Positions 24,300 through 37,866 of a DNA stretch of 64,000 bases are shown in pieces (position 1 is the stretch's first letter; each line of letters opens with the position of its first letter). The notes below the pieces were generated by a model, which saw nothing but the letters and a program-made list of their open reading frames with translations, was not told where the DNA came from and did not search any database. This stretch comes from Ophiodon elongatus. Lineage: Eukaryota > Chordata > Actinopteri > Perciformes > Hexagrammidae. The stretch covers positions 2,596,001 to 2,660,000 of the forward strand of contig JACSYO010002159.1 in assembly GCA_016806645.1 (NCBI GenBank). The letters run 5' to 3'. The position numbers and the translations under genes were made by a program.

Positions 24300-25440
24300 C
24301 CTGAACTGCGATGTTGCGTGTGGTGTGTGCAGACCAAAGTGGGAGGGGCTCTACATAGAGGCTTGGAAGATGCACTTACAAAGCCATCTTGCCTGACGTT
24401 TCTTGGGTCGGAGCTTTACCATCCACCCCATCCCCAAATCCCAATTCAGCTGTTCAGTGTGTCTGATGGGGACAATGCATTTAACATAACCTGCCAATGC
24501 ACAAACTAGGCAAAGCAAATGTAACTTTGCTTCCCTTATCTGCATGGGACAGCCATATGACCCATGACCTGAAGTAACTTCTTAAGTTCTTGGGAAGAAA
24601 GGAGCGATTTGGTCTTAGTGTAGCCCCGCTACTGTAACTGCAAAGCAGCAAGCAACTGGGGTGCACCGACAGGGCAGTTAACTAGCACATTATCTTAGTT
24701 GAGGTCCGTGCAAGCAGCAGAGTTGTCTTGAATGACAACGCCTTCAGAGAGGATATACATAGGCTCAAAGGGACCTTTCACCGAAGTCTCTATCACAAAT
24801 GGAGTTCCCAGCAGAGAGTAGGCACGCTTCACTGGATGTTGTATCCTGTCCCCCTGCCAGAACAATTTCTCCTGAGCATTCCCAAAACCCTCATGACAAC
24901 AAATGGCTGCTGCATACCCGTTAAAAGTGGCATGAGTAAGATGTCTATCCACTTAACACCGCAAAAAGGAAAGAATAGACCCAACTGCACAGGACATGGG
25001 ATGTAGCCTCCTTTTGTTGCACCACAATTGGAATCCTGAAGCCTTTGCCTTCTAACAGGTAATAGTGGATCCCGCTCCCACCAAGAACACTGCCAGCAGA
25101 GGAGGTCGATGTGTCGGTCTTCCATTCGGAGGCCACACACCACCAACCGCATTTCCCAGGGAGTTCCCCCACTAACCCCTTCAGGGATTTATCCGTGAAC
25201 ATCGTGACATAAAACCTCATTTGGCCCGGTGGTGTCCCCTTCATATGTTTTAGGTACCCTAGTGGTGTATATTGTTCTCTACCATGGGGGGAAGCAAGAG
25301 CCGCTTGTGCTTCTTGGCAATCTGATTTGAAGGTGCTGCATGTGCAGCAGCCTCAGTACCATGAGATCAGTAGTCATCATGAACACCAGCACCTGCATGA
25401 CGGTCAATCCCCTCACTGTTGCACCCCAGCACAATTTTCC
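24300..25440 (-). pseudogene. DIRS-like relic: RT end, RNase H and tyrosine recombinase
   Basis: On the minus strand, in order: VLRLLHMQHLQIRL (end of RT, about 25400-25325), FTDKSLKGL...SEWKTD (RNase H, about 25210-25095), GFQLWCNKRRLHPMSCAVG (YR N-terminus, about 25040), YAAAICCHEGFGN and KGPFEPM (about 24920-24760), CALAGYVKCIVPIRHTEQL (about 24510-24460), and a C-terminal HATSQFRRLVRWAVEDIC (about 24320-24270). The last block corresponds to the HSTR...GVSVEDIC region of DIRS recombinases. Stops, frameshifts and an internal deletion between RNase H and YR show it is dead. Confidence 0.65.
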
Positions 25441-26318
25441 AACTACCTAGAGCAGGGCCTATTGGCCGCCTAAGCATATGCAAATATTCTGTGGCCGAAT
25501 GGGTGCTCATGATTGAAGGACAGTATTACCTTTTATAGTTGAGTTCATGGGGTAGACTTGGTGAGTAAGAACTTGTTTACTATGTGTTAGCAGAGTGTAC
25601 TTAGCTGACCAGGGAGATTATGAAACATTGTCAGTACGAGAAAGAAGTCCGGTGCATGTGCTCTAAACTGACCGGTCAGAGATCCACTGCGCATGGAGAA
25701 CAGAGTGGAGGTAAAGAGAAGATAGGGCAAACAGAACAGCTGCATTGGGTTTTGTTGACCCAAGGACGACATAGGTCACAGGTCACAGAAGTTACTGGAA
25801 ACTATGCGCTGGGAAACTGAGTTCATTGGCTGCCATTTTAAATGATGAGTCCCATCAATATCATCAGCATAAACACAAACATCAGAAATGAGACAGTTGC
25901 AACAAGACAAGTGACTAAATGGAGATAGAGTTGGTGGATGAAAACAATTTGGTTTCTATTCCTCAATGATTTTAGTAACAGCATAATCTCTCTTAATGTC
26001 TGTTTCTTTCTTTTCCCACCGACCTAAGAACGCTGAGCGTCATGCATATGGATGAGTTCAGTGTTAAAGCATGCCCATTGGATGGGCCTTAAATTGCTGA
26101 CTCTTTTCAAATTGTGTATCAGGACAATTTAATAGAGAAAAAAGATATCGTAAAATATGAGTATCCTGTATTTTTTTCAACCTCTTTCCAATGTATTCAT
26201 TGAGCTATTAATTATTTTAAGTTATGAAAACTATTTGATACATTTCTTTTTTGTTGTAGTTTATTGCATTTTATAATGCCATAAGTCAGGGTTCACTAAT
26301 CGGTGGAAGTTATTTCAC

Positions 26319-26602
26319 ATGGCATTCTCCAACAAGAGAAATGTGGAGAGCGAGACCAGAGCCTTTAATCAAGAATGGATAGACTTATCTTCATTCTTCC
26401 TAAGGGGCAGTTCAAAACCAGTATGTCTCATATGTTCAGAGACCAAGGCGATTATTAAAAGCCGCAATGTGAACGCCATTACGAGACAAAGCACAAATCT
26501 TTTGAGCAAACTTACCTACTGAAATCTGAAATGAAGGCACAAGATATAAATGATCTAAGAGCCCAATATGACACAATCCAGTATTTCACTGCCCAACAAT
26601 GC
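26319..26602 (+). pseudogene. hAT-type BED zinc-finger protein fragment, truncated by a SINE
   Basis: Starts MAFSNKRNVESETRAFNQEW and carries KPVCLICSETKAIIKSRNV, then after one lost base (about 26471) HYETKHKSFEQTYLLKSEM and LRAQYDTIQYFTAQQ. The C-x2-C...H-x4-H pattern is a BED finger like those of fish hAT-derived GTF2IRD2-like or ZBED-like proteins. The frame ends abruptly at the SINE boundary, with no continuation recognised beyond it. Confidence 0.65.
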
Positions 26603-26888
26603 TGGAGACTGTGGCTTAGTGGTGAGCAGGGTCGTCTTTCAATCAGAGGATCGGCGGTTTGATCCCCGGTTCTGCTAGCCCATGTCGATGGGCAAGACAC
26701 TTAACCCCAAGTTGCCCCCTTAGCTGTGTCTACAGTGTGTGAATGGTAGCTACTCCTGATGGGCAGGTGGCACCTTAGCCCCTCCCATCAGTGTATGAAT
26801 GGGTGAATGATGTCATATCATGTTAAAGTGCTTTGAGTGGTCGGAAGACTAAGCGCTATACAAGTACGGGTCCATTTACCATTACCAT
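26603..26888 (+). mobile_element. tRNA-derived SINE
   Basis: About 285 bp. The tRNA-like head has an A box (TGGCTTAGTGG, near 26612) and a B box (GGTTTGATCCC, near 26657), the RNA polymerase III promoter pair. The body contains GGGCAAGACACTTAACCCC and the tail AAAGTGCTTTGAGTGGTCGG, ending in TTACCATTACCATT repeats. This layout is common in spiny-rayed fish genomes. Confidence 0.75.
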
Positions 26889-26889
26889 T

Positions 26890-29800
26890 TAACAGAGAGG
26901 AGAATAGAGCTGAAAGTGGTTTCCATAACCACAGACATGGTCCCTGCACATAGTTTTCTCTTTTTAGAAGATGTGAATAATATAGATACTGTGGCTTTTT
27001 TTGATTGACCACTTCACACCTGAATGAACTGAATATAAATATGCAGGGTAAAAGAGAATTCAGTGAAATTAAGTACTTTATTTTAAGAGTCAAATTTTTC
27101 TAAAGCTTTCTGTTGAATGTTCTTTATTCAATTTGACAGTCAGTTGTTGACTCCATACATAAGTGGATACAACTAATAGGCTACCTCAATATATATGGGA
27201 ATAAATCATAGCGCAAGTTAGATATTATTTTGATGTTCAAGACCTTTGCATGAGGAAATTCTCTCTCACTGGACCTCGCAGAATTTTAATTGAATGCCGC
27301 TGCCATAAGTGAACTAAAGACGTCAGTAGCTGCTATGTATTTCAACTGTTACAATGGGATTTTCATATAAATGGCAGGCTTCGATCAATATCTGTTTGCC
27401 CATGTCTCAAAAAAGAAAAGTATAGATCGAAGGCTAGCAATGACAGCCAAAATGAAAACAGAAACAAATCACTCAAAGACAGACATAACGAAGTCATCAA
27501 ATGGTGGAAACAACAAAAGGAATAGAAACTCAACACAGAGGATGCAGAGCTTCTTCTGGACAGGTAATGTAATGTTCAGCTTGCTGTTCAGATAATTTAA
27601 GCGATTACTGGCATTTCTACAACTGTACAAGTGTTTTATCAGGAACAGATGATTCATTTTGATTAAATTGATTTTTAAAAAAAAAAGTAATTATCTGCAC
27701 TTTTCGTTGGAATATTCTACAGTATATTGTGTAAGCTGCCTTAACATACTTTAAAATAGTCATAATCCTCACTCCATTTCTAAAAGTAACCTTGCATGCA
27801 AAGTCCATCTGTCACAGTTTGTGTAGCCCTTATCCAAAGCCCACACAATAAACACAGCCTAGAAACAAAAATGGCCATAAATCCTGCAATTCTTCAAGCA
27901 TTCTGTATGAAAAACAACATTTTTTATTTAATATTTATTGCATGAATCATTATTTTCTACGTTTTGAGAATCCTGCCTGCTTTGGGCAGAATGTCCTATT
28001 TACTTTTCACCCAGATTGTTTACATGATTTGTGTTCTTGAAGAGAATAACAATTTATTAATTTTGGACAATGTAGCATTTATAAACAGACAAGATGAAAC
28101 AAGGCTGAAAAGACTTGTCTGTCTGTGATGTCAGGCCAATGTATAGCCTCAAGATACTAAACTGAATGGAAGGCTGACTTTGTCGGCATGCAGACGGGTT
28201 TTATAACAACAGCATGAACGTCATTTTTGTTATTGCCAGGGGCCGTCTTCAGTACCAAGTCAAATTCGGGAAACAAAGCCAATGACATGTCAAAATCTCA
28301 TGCTTGAGGTGGGGTAACAGCTGGGAATTTAAAAAGGTTTGAACCTTAATCTGCATCAATCAGAATGGATTCTGTCTTGTTTCTGGCTGCTTGTGAAATA
28401 ATCTCTACAGCATGTCCTGTGTTTTAAAGTTCCACTACAAAGTTTGACTCAAACATTCCCGAGGACTAACAATTAAAAGGCACATTTTATTTGATAAAGG
28501 ATGTTGTTCCATCCATCCAATTTCTAGGCAAAGATCAGTGCTAAAATAGGTCAGATTTATTTTCCCAAATAATTTTCCACCAGAGACATCTGTCCTTTGC
28601 AGTGCGGAGTGGGCATCAGGGCAGAGCTTACTGATGCGTACTGTTATAAACCTCTTTAGCCAGAGGGTCAGAGGTGTGTGACAGATTGTGAACAAAGCAT
28701 GACAGTCTTTTAAGAAGAGCCACAAAAGAGGGTTGTTATAAAACCAGACAGCGTCAAGTCTATGATCTGAATGATATTACTCATGTGCCACTGTTGACGC
28801 ACCAGGAGCCTTAAAGATACAGAAGAACAAAAAAACATGAACAATGTTAGTCATACCCATGGTCTCTACATCCCTTAAAAAGGGCTTCTGTTGCAGGTTC
28901 TACTCACAAAAGCCATTGCACGCACAAAAACACACTCACACAGTCTCTCTTCACCTCTTCCTTCCTGAAGGGTTTGCTTGAAACTACGCACTCCGTATTC
29001 AGTCACACTCGAAGCGATTCACACAGATACAGAAGAGCATGCTCCCGCAGTCACACACACTTTCAAAAATTAGATGGCGCTTTGACTCTGTGTGTTCTAT
29101 TATTCCTCACTTCTTTCTCACTTTTCCCCGGCCCTCTTTGGAAACCTTTGCTCAGGGAAACTAAATCTGTAATCAGCTTAGTCGTGTTGATGCATCAGAC
29201 ATTTTTAATCAGCGGTATTGAAAAGAGAGCAGCTCAACGCTAAGGCGCTTGGCAAAACCAATGCACCGAGAGGAGAGGAGTGAGGGATGAAGAGAGGACA
29301 GCACATGTTTTTATTTTTTTATCTATATATCCTTCCATTTATTGACAGGATCAAATGAAAAACGTCTTCAAAAGGATTGTGCGCTGAATCGCTGCTCTTT
29401 GTAAGGAATTAAGTAGACACTTTCTTGGAGAGACTAAAAATCAAAAAGGACACATTTGTTTTCAAAAAGACCGGGATCATAAAATGACACTGTAATCAAC
29501 CAAGTTTCCCATGAATTGGAGTTATTAATTGCTGAATCAGGTAGTGTATTGCTTTGCATGGAGCTGTAGCTTTTCTGTTTAGATGCTTAAAACATATTTA
29601 GACTTGGTTATTAACTGCTCTTTAAGACAATAGAGAAAACTGACTGATTTGAAGACTTTGTTTCCTTATACTCTTTCTATTCTCCAGGTGAGATGATTGA
29701 AAGATCCTTTATTTTGAATATAGAAATTAACATATGCTGGGTTCTGAATATTATGTTGTTGCATTTCCATCTTTTTTGGTTTGATTTTAAGTTGGACTCC

Positions 29801-32800
29801 TCACTAGCAGAGTGAAAAAGAAATATTCATAATCATCCCCTATTCCCTCGCACTGATTTCAAATTTCATCGCATATCCAAGGAATATCCCTTTGAAGCAA
29901 GGAGAGTCAATAGCAGTCAAGCAAACGCCTCTTTGCATTGTAAATGCAGAAGGAGGTTCGGACTACTATTTTAAACAGCTTCAAACAGCATCTCTGCTCT
30001 CCAATGTTACTGTTACAGCATATTATTCAGCACTGAAGCTATACCATAAACTCTTGTTCTTTATTCAAGTACACAGTATCAACACACAGCATCATCTCTT
30101 TCTCCTAGAAACAAACAAATGGACTAATAGCAAATCCAGCATTACACACTGTACATGCAAAAAGAAAATCAGTTTCCAACAAAGATTAATACATATTCTA
30201 TATGTTATATTATGTTTGGGTGACACATTGACTCCTTCTCATATTATAGTCCTTGGTTCAAAGCTGGCCAGCTGGGGCCTACAGTATATGCATCGTCACC
30301 TGTACAGCGTGTCATTAATCAAGATTCCATTCAAATAAAGTGTACATTTCAGAAAGAAGAAAGAAAAATGCATATTAATGGTTGTTTCCATCTATTACTG
30401 TCATGGGAATATTAGGTGTCACTTGCTTTTAAAACATTGCAAAGGTAGAGGGCACAACACGATTGTAAGTAACAAAATAAAAGAGCTGCAGTCAAGCCTC
30501 AAACTGTGGAAAGCATGTAGAAAACATGTGTTTCGTAGTTTAATTTGAGGAATGTTACAGTCCCTTTTAAAGTGACACAGTTTTATCTGCCATCATTTTC
30601 CGTATTTTTCATTGAGTGGAAGCTTCAGTCAGTGGACATTTAAGTCACTTGTTTCATGTTCCTGATGGTTAATTCTCAAAGTCGGTTTTCATTGCAATTT
30701 GTCACTTTGCCCTATTTAACGTTCAGGCTGGTGTGATCCCATTGCAAGATGGTCTTTAAAACTTGATTGCGATATTTTAACTCTGCTGTTTCCACTCTAG
30801 AGAATGTGCATCAAAACAGGTGGATGGAAACACGCTCATTAAAGCTCTACATTTATTTTAGGAGGTTTGTTTGTAAATGAGTAATGGTCTTGTGATAGAC
30901 TTACAACCAGTTTAGGGTGTAAAGGCAAGAATAAAAACTGGACAAAAGTAATCCGAAAAATTGCTTTCAATAATGTTTCTGATAGTTTATCCATAGGAGG
31001 CTTTGAGCCAAAACATTTAGAACCAGGTGGTGTACACCCAAAACATATTGCTGGTCTAAAATGGTGAACACAGACACCAGTGAATCAAAATGATGTCATT
31101 CCCTGTTATTTGGTTAATTAATCACGTGTTTTTATTCTTACTTTGATCTTAGTAAAGCCATTTGAAACATGTGTGATATTAATAAATTAGCTATTGAGAA
31201 AACTTAAAGCAATGAGAACTAAGCACATGATTGCAATTACTTTGACTGAGGATACAGTAGATGCTGCAATGTTTCTAAAAGATCACAGAGCTAATGTGAA
31301 TGCTTCGTAAAGAAATAAGAAGTATTGGCAAAAAAGAGGAAACAATTAATTACGTAAACAGAATTAATTTAAGTGCAAAACGTCATCAGGTTTAGTACAG
31401 CAATCGGACAACACAGGTGCTTTACACAATCTACTATACAGGTATACTAGACAGGTAATATCAGGCTCCTAACATGTTTAGTATGTAGTTGTGGGATGCA
31501 GGGGAGCCACATTATCCCTGGAGTTTGGGGATTAATGGATTAAATATGACACCACAAAGAAAAATCTCTGCATGTGCTAATAGAACTCGGGTAGCAATAA
31601 CCGTAGTTATATTAATCAGATCATACATTAATTTAACATGACTTAAAAAAAACAACCTATTCCCAGTTTTCAGCCACTAGAGGATGTACTGTAACTTACA
31701 TTCACTTCTGAACTTCTGAAGTTGTAAATACAGTAACTGTTGCTCTCTATTTTCTCTATCCGGATGTTCCAAAACAGGGAAAAGATATCAAACTTGCATA
31801 ATCCAAAGATTTCACAATAGAGCTTAATGTGTGAAGGTTTTAACTGTGTAGATTTTAGCTCAAACACCCACTGTACTGCCACTTGATCATTCCATTTTTT
31901 TTCACCACACCATTGTGTGTATGCCGAATAATTCCTTCCTCACCTTCACTTGTCATTCAGTCACAATAGACACAATAGACTGTGGACAGTCCACCTCTGG
32001 ATGTCTCCTAGTCTTACCCTTATTCTATGACTCTCTCCATATCTCATCATGACACACACATTCATCTGTTCTCATAAAGCCAAGGCCATAAAGAGTAGAA
32101 GAGGAGATGTCTTAGTTCCTCAAATAGAAATTACACAAAGCAAACCAATTGTCATATCTATAATATGACACATGACTCCTACGCCATGTCTGATTCATCT
32201 CATTGTATCATCTTGTAGCCTCTTCCTCCCCTCCTTTGTTGAACAAGGTCAAGCCAGCAGTTTATCTTCTTGGTGTTAAGGCAATGGTCTTGCAATATAC
32301 TATAAGACAAATATTTTTTATACCCCTATTTAAAACCCTTGAGTGGTCATTAATCAAATATGTGTCTGAGACCTCCACGTACCGTCCCGCAGTGCATTGC
32401 ACCCGCAGCACATCAACACAAGCAACACGTGTGTGTGTGTGACAAACTTTCTGGATACAAAGTAGTAACCAGTAACGGTACAGTAGGAATGAAAAATATG
32501 AATATAGGAATTAGATATTCACATATCATATTATTAGTGATATCCGCCTCCATCCAGAGTCATTATTTAGTCAAGTCTAAAAACAAAGACTTCATGCATA
32601 CTTTGCTACTATAAACTCAATTAACTCCTTTCAGTGGTGTCATGCTCTCCGATTTCCATTGATGTTAGATGTCTAAGAATATGACTATAAATCATATAAA
32701 AATGACACTCCACATAAATTCAGATCTTAGCTCATAATAATCTGATTCATTTTTTTTATTCTGTATCAAAAGTAATCCAGATGTTTTTGTCTGTACAGTA

Positions 32801-33285
32801 CAATCATCTTGCAGACAAAGCAGCAGAACTGCATGATGCAGATGTGAAGTAATTTGAACAAATATGATAAAAGCTAAAGACATAGAGTTGTGGTTGACGT
32901 TCGGTGAGTTTTATCCGTGATAGCTTTTCCTTCGTTTTCACCAGATCTCCACTTTATACTACTTGACAGTGTGATATGATGAACTGAAGTATGGGGTCAT
33001 CTTAAAAGTGCATAAAAGCTTTTCAAATTCTTCTAAAGCTTTATCTTTTATATAAACTATACACACTTCAGAGAACTTTGCTTTCATCTGGACCCTCTTG
33101 CACAAGACTACCTCTTTTGATATCCACTCAGTCCTTTAACAGGATTACGTTTTATGTTTAACTGTTTGATCAATTCAGGTACATGGTTGAAATATTTATT
33201 TTGTTAGTCTATTGGCAACTGAACTTATATATTTAAGTTTGATGAAAGAAAATTGCAATATAAAACAATGTAACCCTTACATACT
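26890..33285. other. Long intergenic stretch, nothing recognised
   Basis: AT-rich DNA. The longest frame (29892-30338, 148 codons) has no domain, no Kozak context and no splice partner. Confidence 0.55.
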
Positions 33286-33289
33286 GTTC

Positions 33290-34150
33290 ATATTTAATGC
33301 CTTCACAGTATGGTCCAGTTCAATTTTGACCCAGACCAAGAATTCCCTCATAGTAAGTGTCTATACCAAATTTTAAACTACAGATCTATTTAGAATGTTT
33401 AAATAGCATATGTCTCATTAATATATGTATGATTAATCCTTAATAAATGTTTCAGAGAGCAGGGAGAGTGTATTTTTTTAAGTTTTACAACATTTGTTTT
33501 TGGAGGAAAACATCTACTATTACACATTATCATGTCCTGTTTTACATAAGACATAAAAACAGACCATAATGATCAAGGCCCTGTTGCACACTAAATCTTG
33601 CTGCCATGATGTCAGTCACTGCAATGGCAGCTCAGGTACCTTTTATAATGTTATGAACCCCTCACCACCACCCGCCCAACCCAAATTGATTCAAATGTGT
33701 TACTTTGTAGATTATTTTATTACATTACAGGTGCTTGTGCTTGCAGGTGTTTGTCTTTGCAGGAACCTGGGCAAGTGTCGTGGGAACTCAGACGGTTCTC
33801 GTGACAGTGTCGAGGTCACCACTGTCCCATTAAAAAATACACACAAACATGGTCTGTACATTTTCACAGTTTCAAGATTCCCAAAAAACACCATTTTCCT
33901 TGATTTGACCCACACTGGTAGATCTAAAATCCATCTCAATATGGGTCAAATTTGACCCGAAACAGCCTCAAACACAGTGTACAAAAATGTGTAGCATCTG
34001 TACAAAAGTATAATATTTTAAAGTATTTTCATTTTTGTGTATTTTGGGTCACTTTAGGAAAAGTCATCAAATTTCATGCTAAAAGAGTGATGTTTAGGGT
34101 ATTTTTACTGCTGTCAAATGTCAAAACAGGTCAAATTCAGAAAGGATTAA
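33290..34150. repeat. Dispersed repeat rich in TTTGACCC motifs
   Basis: TTTTGACCCAGACC near 33330 and GGGTCAAATTTGACCCGAAACAGCC near 33941 (with a 16-base near-palindrome, GGGTCAAATTTGACCC) resemble non-autonomous fish DNA transposons of this type. No clean ends seen. Confidence 0.3.
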
Positions 34151-37100
34151 GACAGAAAATTAAGAGGGTTCGACAATGTAATAATAATCACTTATGGTAT
34201 AAGCCACACCCACAACCGGCATTACTCTGAATAATCTTTAATGTTTTAAAATAAACACAGACAAGAGCTTAGCATGCACCCCAATTGTTTAGACCATTCA
34301 TAAGAGCTGGTACACTGCTCGCAAGTACTGTACATATGAATCCCTCCAAATAAGGTCCTGTTCTATTATTATCCTAATAGCTGCTGAATAAAAAAATCGA
34401 GCTAGTCTCATGGTGAAGAACTGTGAGCCAAGTCTTCCTTTAATCCAAAAGCTAAAATATAATGGTGATAATGGCTGAACATCCTAATTTGTGTCTAGGT
34501 GGCTGAAAATAATATGTTTTATTATGATGTTAAAATCATGAATCCTATGACTCTGCATGGTTAGAATAAAGACAGAAGGGACTTAACTTGGGTTGACCAC
34601 ATCAGTTAAAGTTAGGGTAGTTAATATATTTCAGAAATCTTTGTTATATTTGTTGAAATACTCTCGAGAAATAAAAAAAAATGAATGATGAAAAGAAATC
34701 TGGTATCTTTGGCTGTCGTAGGACTGTAATAACTGTCCATTCAGGCCATCTGCCTATTTACCTGCTCTGTGCACTCATTGCATGTCACTGGCATCTTCCA
34801 CAGGCTGCTAGCTTGATAGCTGTGAGTACTAACAATAGTCATGTCTGTTGCTCATTTATTATGATATGTTTATAATCATGATCATTTTGGGGTAATGGCT
34901 TTTGAGGTCTGATACTGTTGCTAACTTTGTTACTTTCTCTGCCTCTTTTGGAGCTGTAGTGCTGAAGCTACTTTCATTAGAAAAGAGATGTCATCACAGT
35001 GCTGGTATTTTTTGTTTTATGATTTTTAAAACTTAGCTTACTCTTGCTGATTTCTCCAATGTTACTTACCCAAGCTTTAAAATATGTTCAACTTATTTAA
35101 ATACTATATGTGGGTATAGAGGACAACTGTATCCTATTATTAGTATATTGGTAAATATACTTAAATCTACAGACTTCAGCAAACTTATTACATACCTTTA
35201 ATGTATTACGAGGTTACCCAACGGAACTTGTTGTCATGACCTAAAAAAACTGTATTTGACATACTGTTCTCCTCACGGCTGGAACAAAAAATGTTTACTT
35301 TCTCATGTGTGTACCTTGGAACAAAATTTCCGTGGAACAGGATTTCCCTGAAAGGCAGTTTTTATTGGTCCGCAAAACAATCCCTCATGTCTTCTTTCAC
35401 AATATCTCTGGCATGTAACCAGACCTCACTGACACGCACTTAACCAGGGAGTGACACCGAGGCAACATCTTTATACCAATACAGTATTTGTTCCCCCACA
35501 CAAAGTATGCATAGATATTTTCTTAACACTAAGGCAGCTGTCAATTAAGCAAAATCTAGTCTTTGCACTGCCATTTTTAAGACATTTGAATTTTCAGACC
35601 CGCTTAAAGCTTTTTCCAACTCTTTTACACTCTCCTGAAAATAATAATAAAAGAAAATAAAAATAAATAATAATAAAAGAACAAAGAGTAAATGAAATGG
35701 AAATTAATTATTAAAATTCCTCTTTAGAGAAGAATATAGACAGGGAGAGGAAATAAATACATAAAACACTTGCTGTAAGGTGAATTGTCGATGTGAGCTG
35801 TAGAAGTGACACATCCACCATGCCCTAGCTTCTCCATCCTGCCAACTGCAGAAGTATACTTTACAAAATAAGCTTGATAGCACTATTATAATCTACTATT
35901 ATACTATTTTAAAGTGAGGATGCAACCCAGCACAGCACTAAAATATTATTCTGTATTTTTAAATTATGGATGTCTGTCCTTGAGGTTGAATGATTGTGGG
36001 AAGACATAATTGGTGTAACAGAAGGACGTGAGGTAAGGGAAAAGTTGACATCAGGCAAATGAGAGGCTGGACAATGGGTTTCTGACAAGTTTGTTTATAT
36101 TTGCTTCTCCATTCCTTTAGTAATGCCCATGCCCTTTGAGAAACCATACAGTGTGCATAAAAATGATTAAAAAAGAAAAAAAGAATTCCAAGACCTTTTT
36201 CAATTTCCATGGAATGATGCTATTATATTTATTCGCTTCCACTCATCAGTAGCTTGAAGAAAGACGGCTGCCTCTCCTTGTATCGTTCAGTGTCACTAAA
36301 TCCCTTCTCATTTTGAAAGTCCCTCTCTGTGTGTTCCTTTATCATATTTCTTCTCCTCTCTCTTCTCAGACTTCTGTGTTTATTTTTTTCCTCTGCTGCT
36401 GTATCCCCAATATCTCTTCCATCTCCTGCCATCATTTTTTTGCTCTCCCACATCTGCCTATGCCCATCTCTTCCTGTACCTCCCTGTTTCTTTCTCTGTT
36501 TCTCTTTAGCTGTCTGGATTTGTCCTTCCCGTAATTGCCTGTCTCATTTGAATGATGGGTGTCTCTGTCTCAACTGACAGCCGAGGTCAGACTCATCTCG
36601 CTTTGCCATGGTGTCAAATAGCGTTTTCTGGTTAACTCCGGGGGACGTCTGAAATGCTTCTTCTTATGGGATTAACCAGTTGATCGCTGCTCTTTCTTGG
36701 GCTTCATGTCCTGACAAAACCTTTGAAGGTATTTCAGGTTTTTGCCAAAATATACAGGAGATTAAACTGAATAGCTTGTGAAAAAAGTATGTTTCCATTT
36801 ATCCTGTCGGAGCTGTATTGAAAGGGTTTGAGGGAAAAGAGTTTGTGTGGTAGCATAGTTATGTATTTGACAATGTGATCCAAGCGGCTAATAAATATAT
36901 AACACTATATATATATAAGTTATGAAGTCATGTATTAAGATACAGAGCCAGCATAGTTCAACATACAGGAAACATCATACATCATGAAGTAGAAATTAAA
37001 TAGGATGAAATAACCATAAACCCGGTATTAAAGGAGAAACAAGAAGGAAACCCTAAAAATGACCATAATTGCATAGTGAATAGGTCATGAAGTATTCAAG

Positions 37101-37789
37101 AGTTATTTAAAAAGATGATACAGATTTTAGCAGCCATGGATCCAGTTAAGGGCCATGCAAAGCAATTGCTCAGTGACTATGAATATTGGGGGGTATTTTA
37201 GGTCATTCCTAGAGGGCCTTTTCACATCCAAAATTGAAAACTTAAGGTCTTTATAACTCAGAGAGAGGACTGGACAGGTATTATACAGTATGAACATTTG
37301 ATCAGTCCCTCTACTGTAATTGCATTTAACTCTGTATTGCTTGTGTCCCTCAGTGTAAAAATACAGTTGCCTGAAGTCTCCATCTAGGGCTGCAATTAAT
37401 GATTATTTTCATTTTTGATTAATCTGCTCATTAGTGTCTCATTCTTTCTGAAAATGTCAGAAAATCTTGAATATTCTTACTCTCCCAGACCCCAAGGTTG
37501 CTTGTTTCACCGATCAGTCCAAAACCCAAACAAGATTTGTTTGTATTCGTGTATGAAGAAAGTATCAAATCCACATTAAAAACCTTACTGAAACAATTAA
37601 TCAGTGAACAAAAAAGTTGGGAATACTGATGAGACCTCAGAGTCAAGAGATGATGAGTCAACTGCTGTGGATAAGGCATCGAGTAAGGACACCAAGTGGT
37701 TGCCTCCTTTAGATGGTGAAGTGAGGCTACATCACCACTAATACCTTTTTGTTTTGAAATGTATATCTTTTGCCACGTATACGCCTAGC

Positions 37790-37866
37790 GTCCACACCAC
37801 TCCGGAGTTTTAAAACCCCAAAAACGGAGGCGTTTGAAAACTCCGGGGTTGCGTTTTAGTGTGGAC
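37790..37866. repeat. Inverted repeat GTCCACAC...GTGTGGAC
   Basis: GTCCACAC at 37790-37797 and GTGTGGAC at 37859-37866 enclose CTCCGGAGTTTT and AAAACTCCGG, making a 77-bp foldback. It looks like the end of a non-autonomous DNA transposon. Confidence 0.5.

Noticed and set aside
26603..26690. Possible tRNA gene
   Set aside because: A and B boxes are present but no cloverleaf with acceptor stem is seen, and a SINE body and tail follow.
29892..30338. 148-codon plus-strand frame
   Set aside because: No domain, signal or splice support; within the range expected by chance in a 64 kb window.
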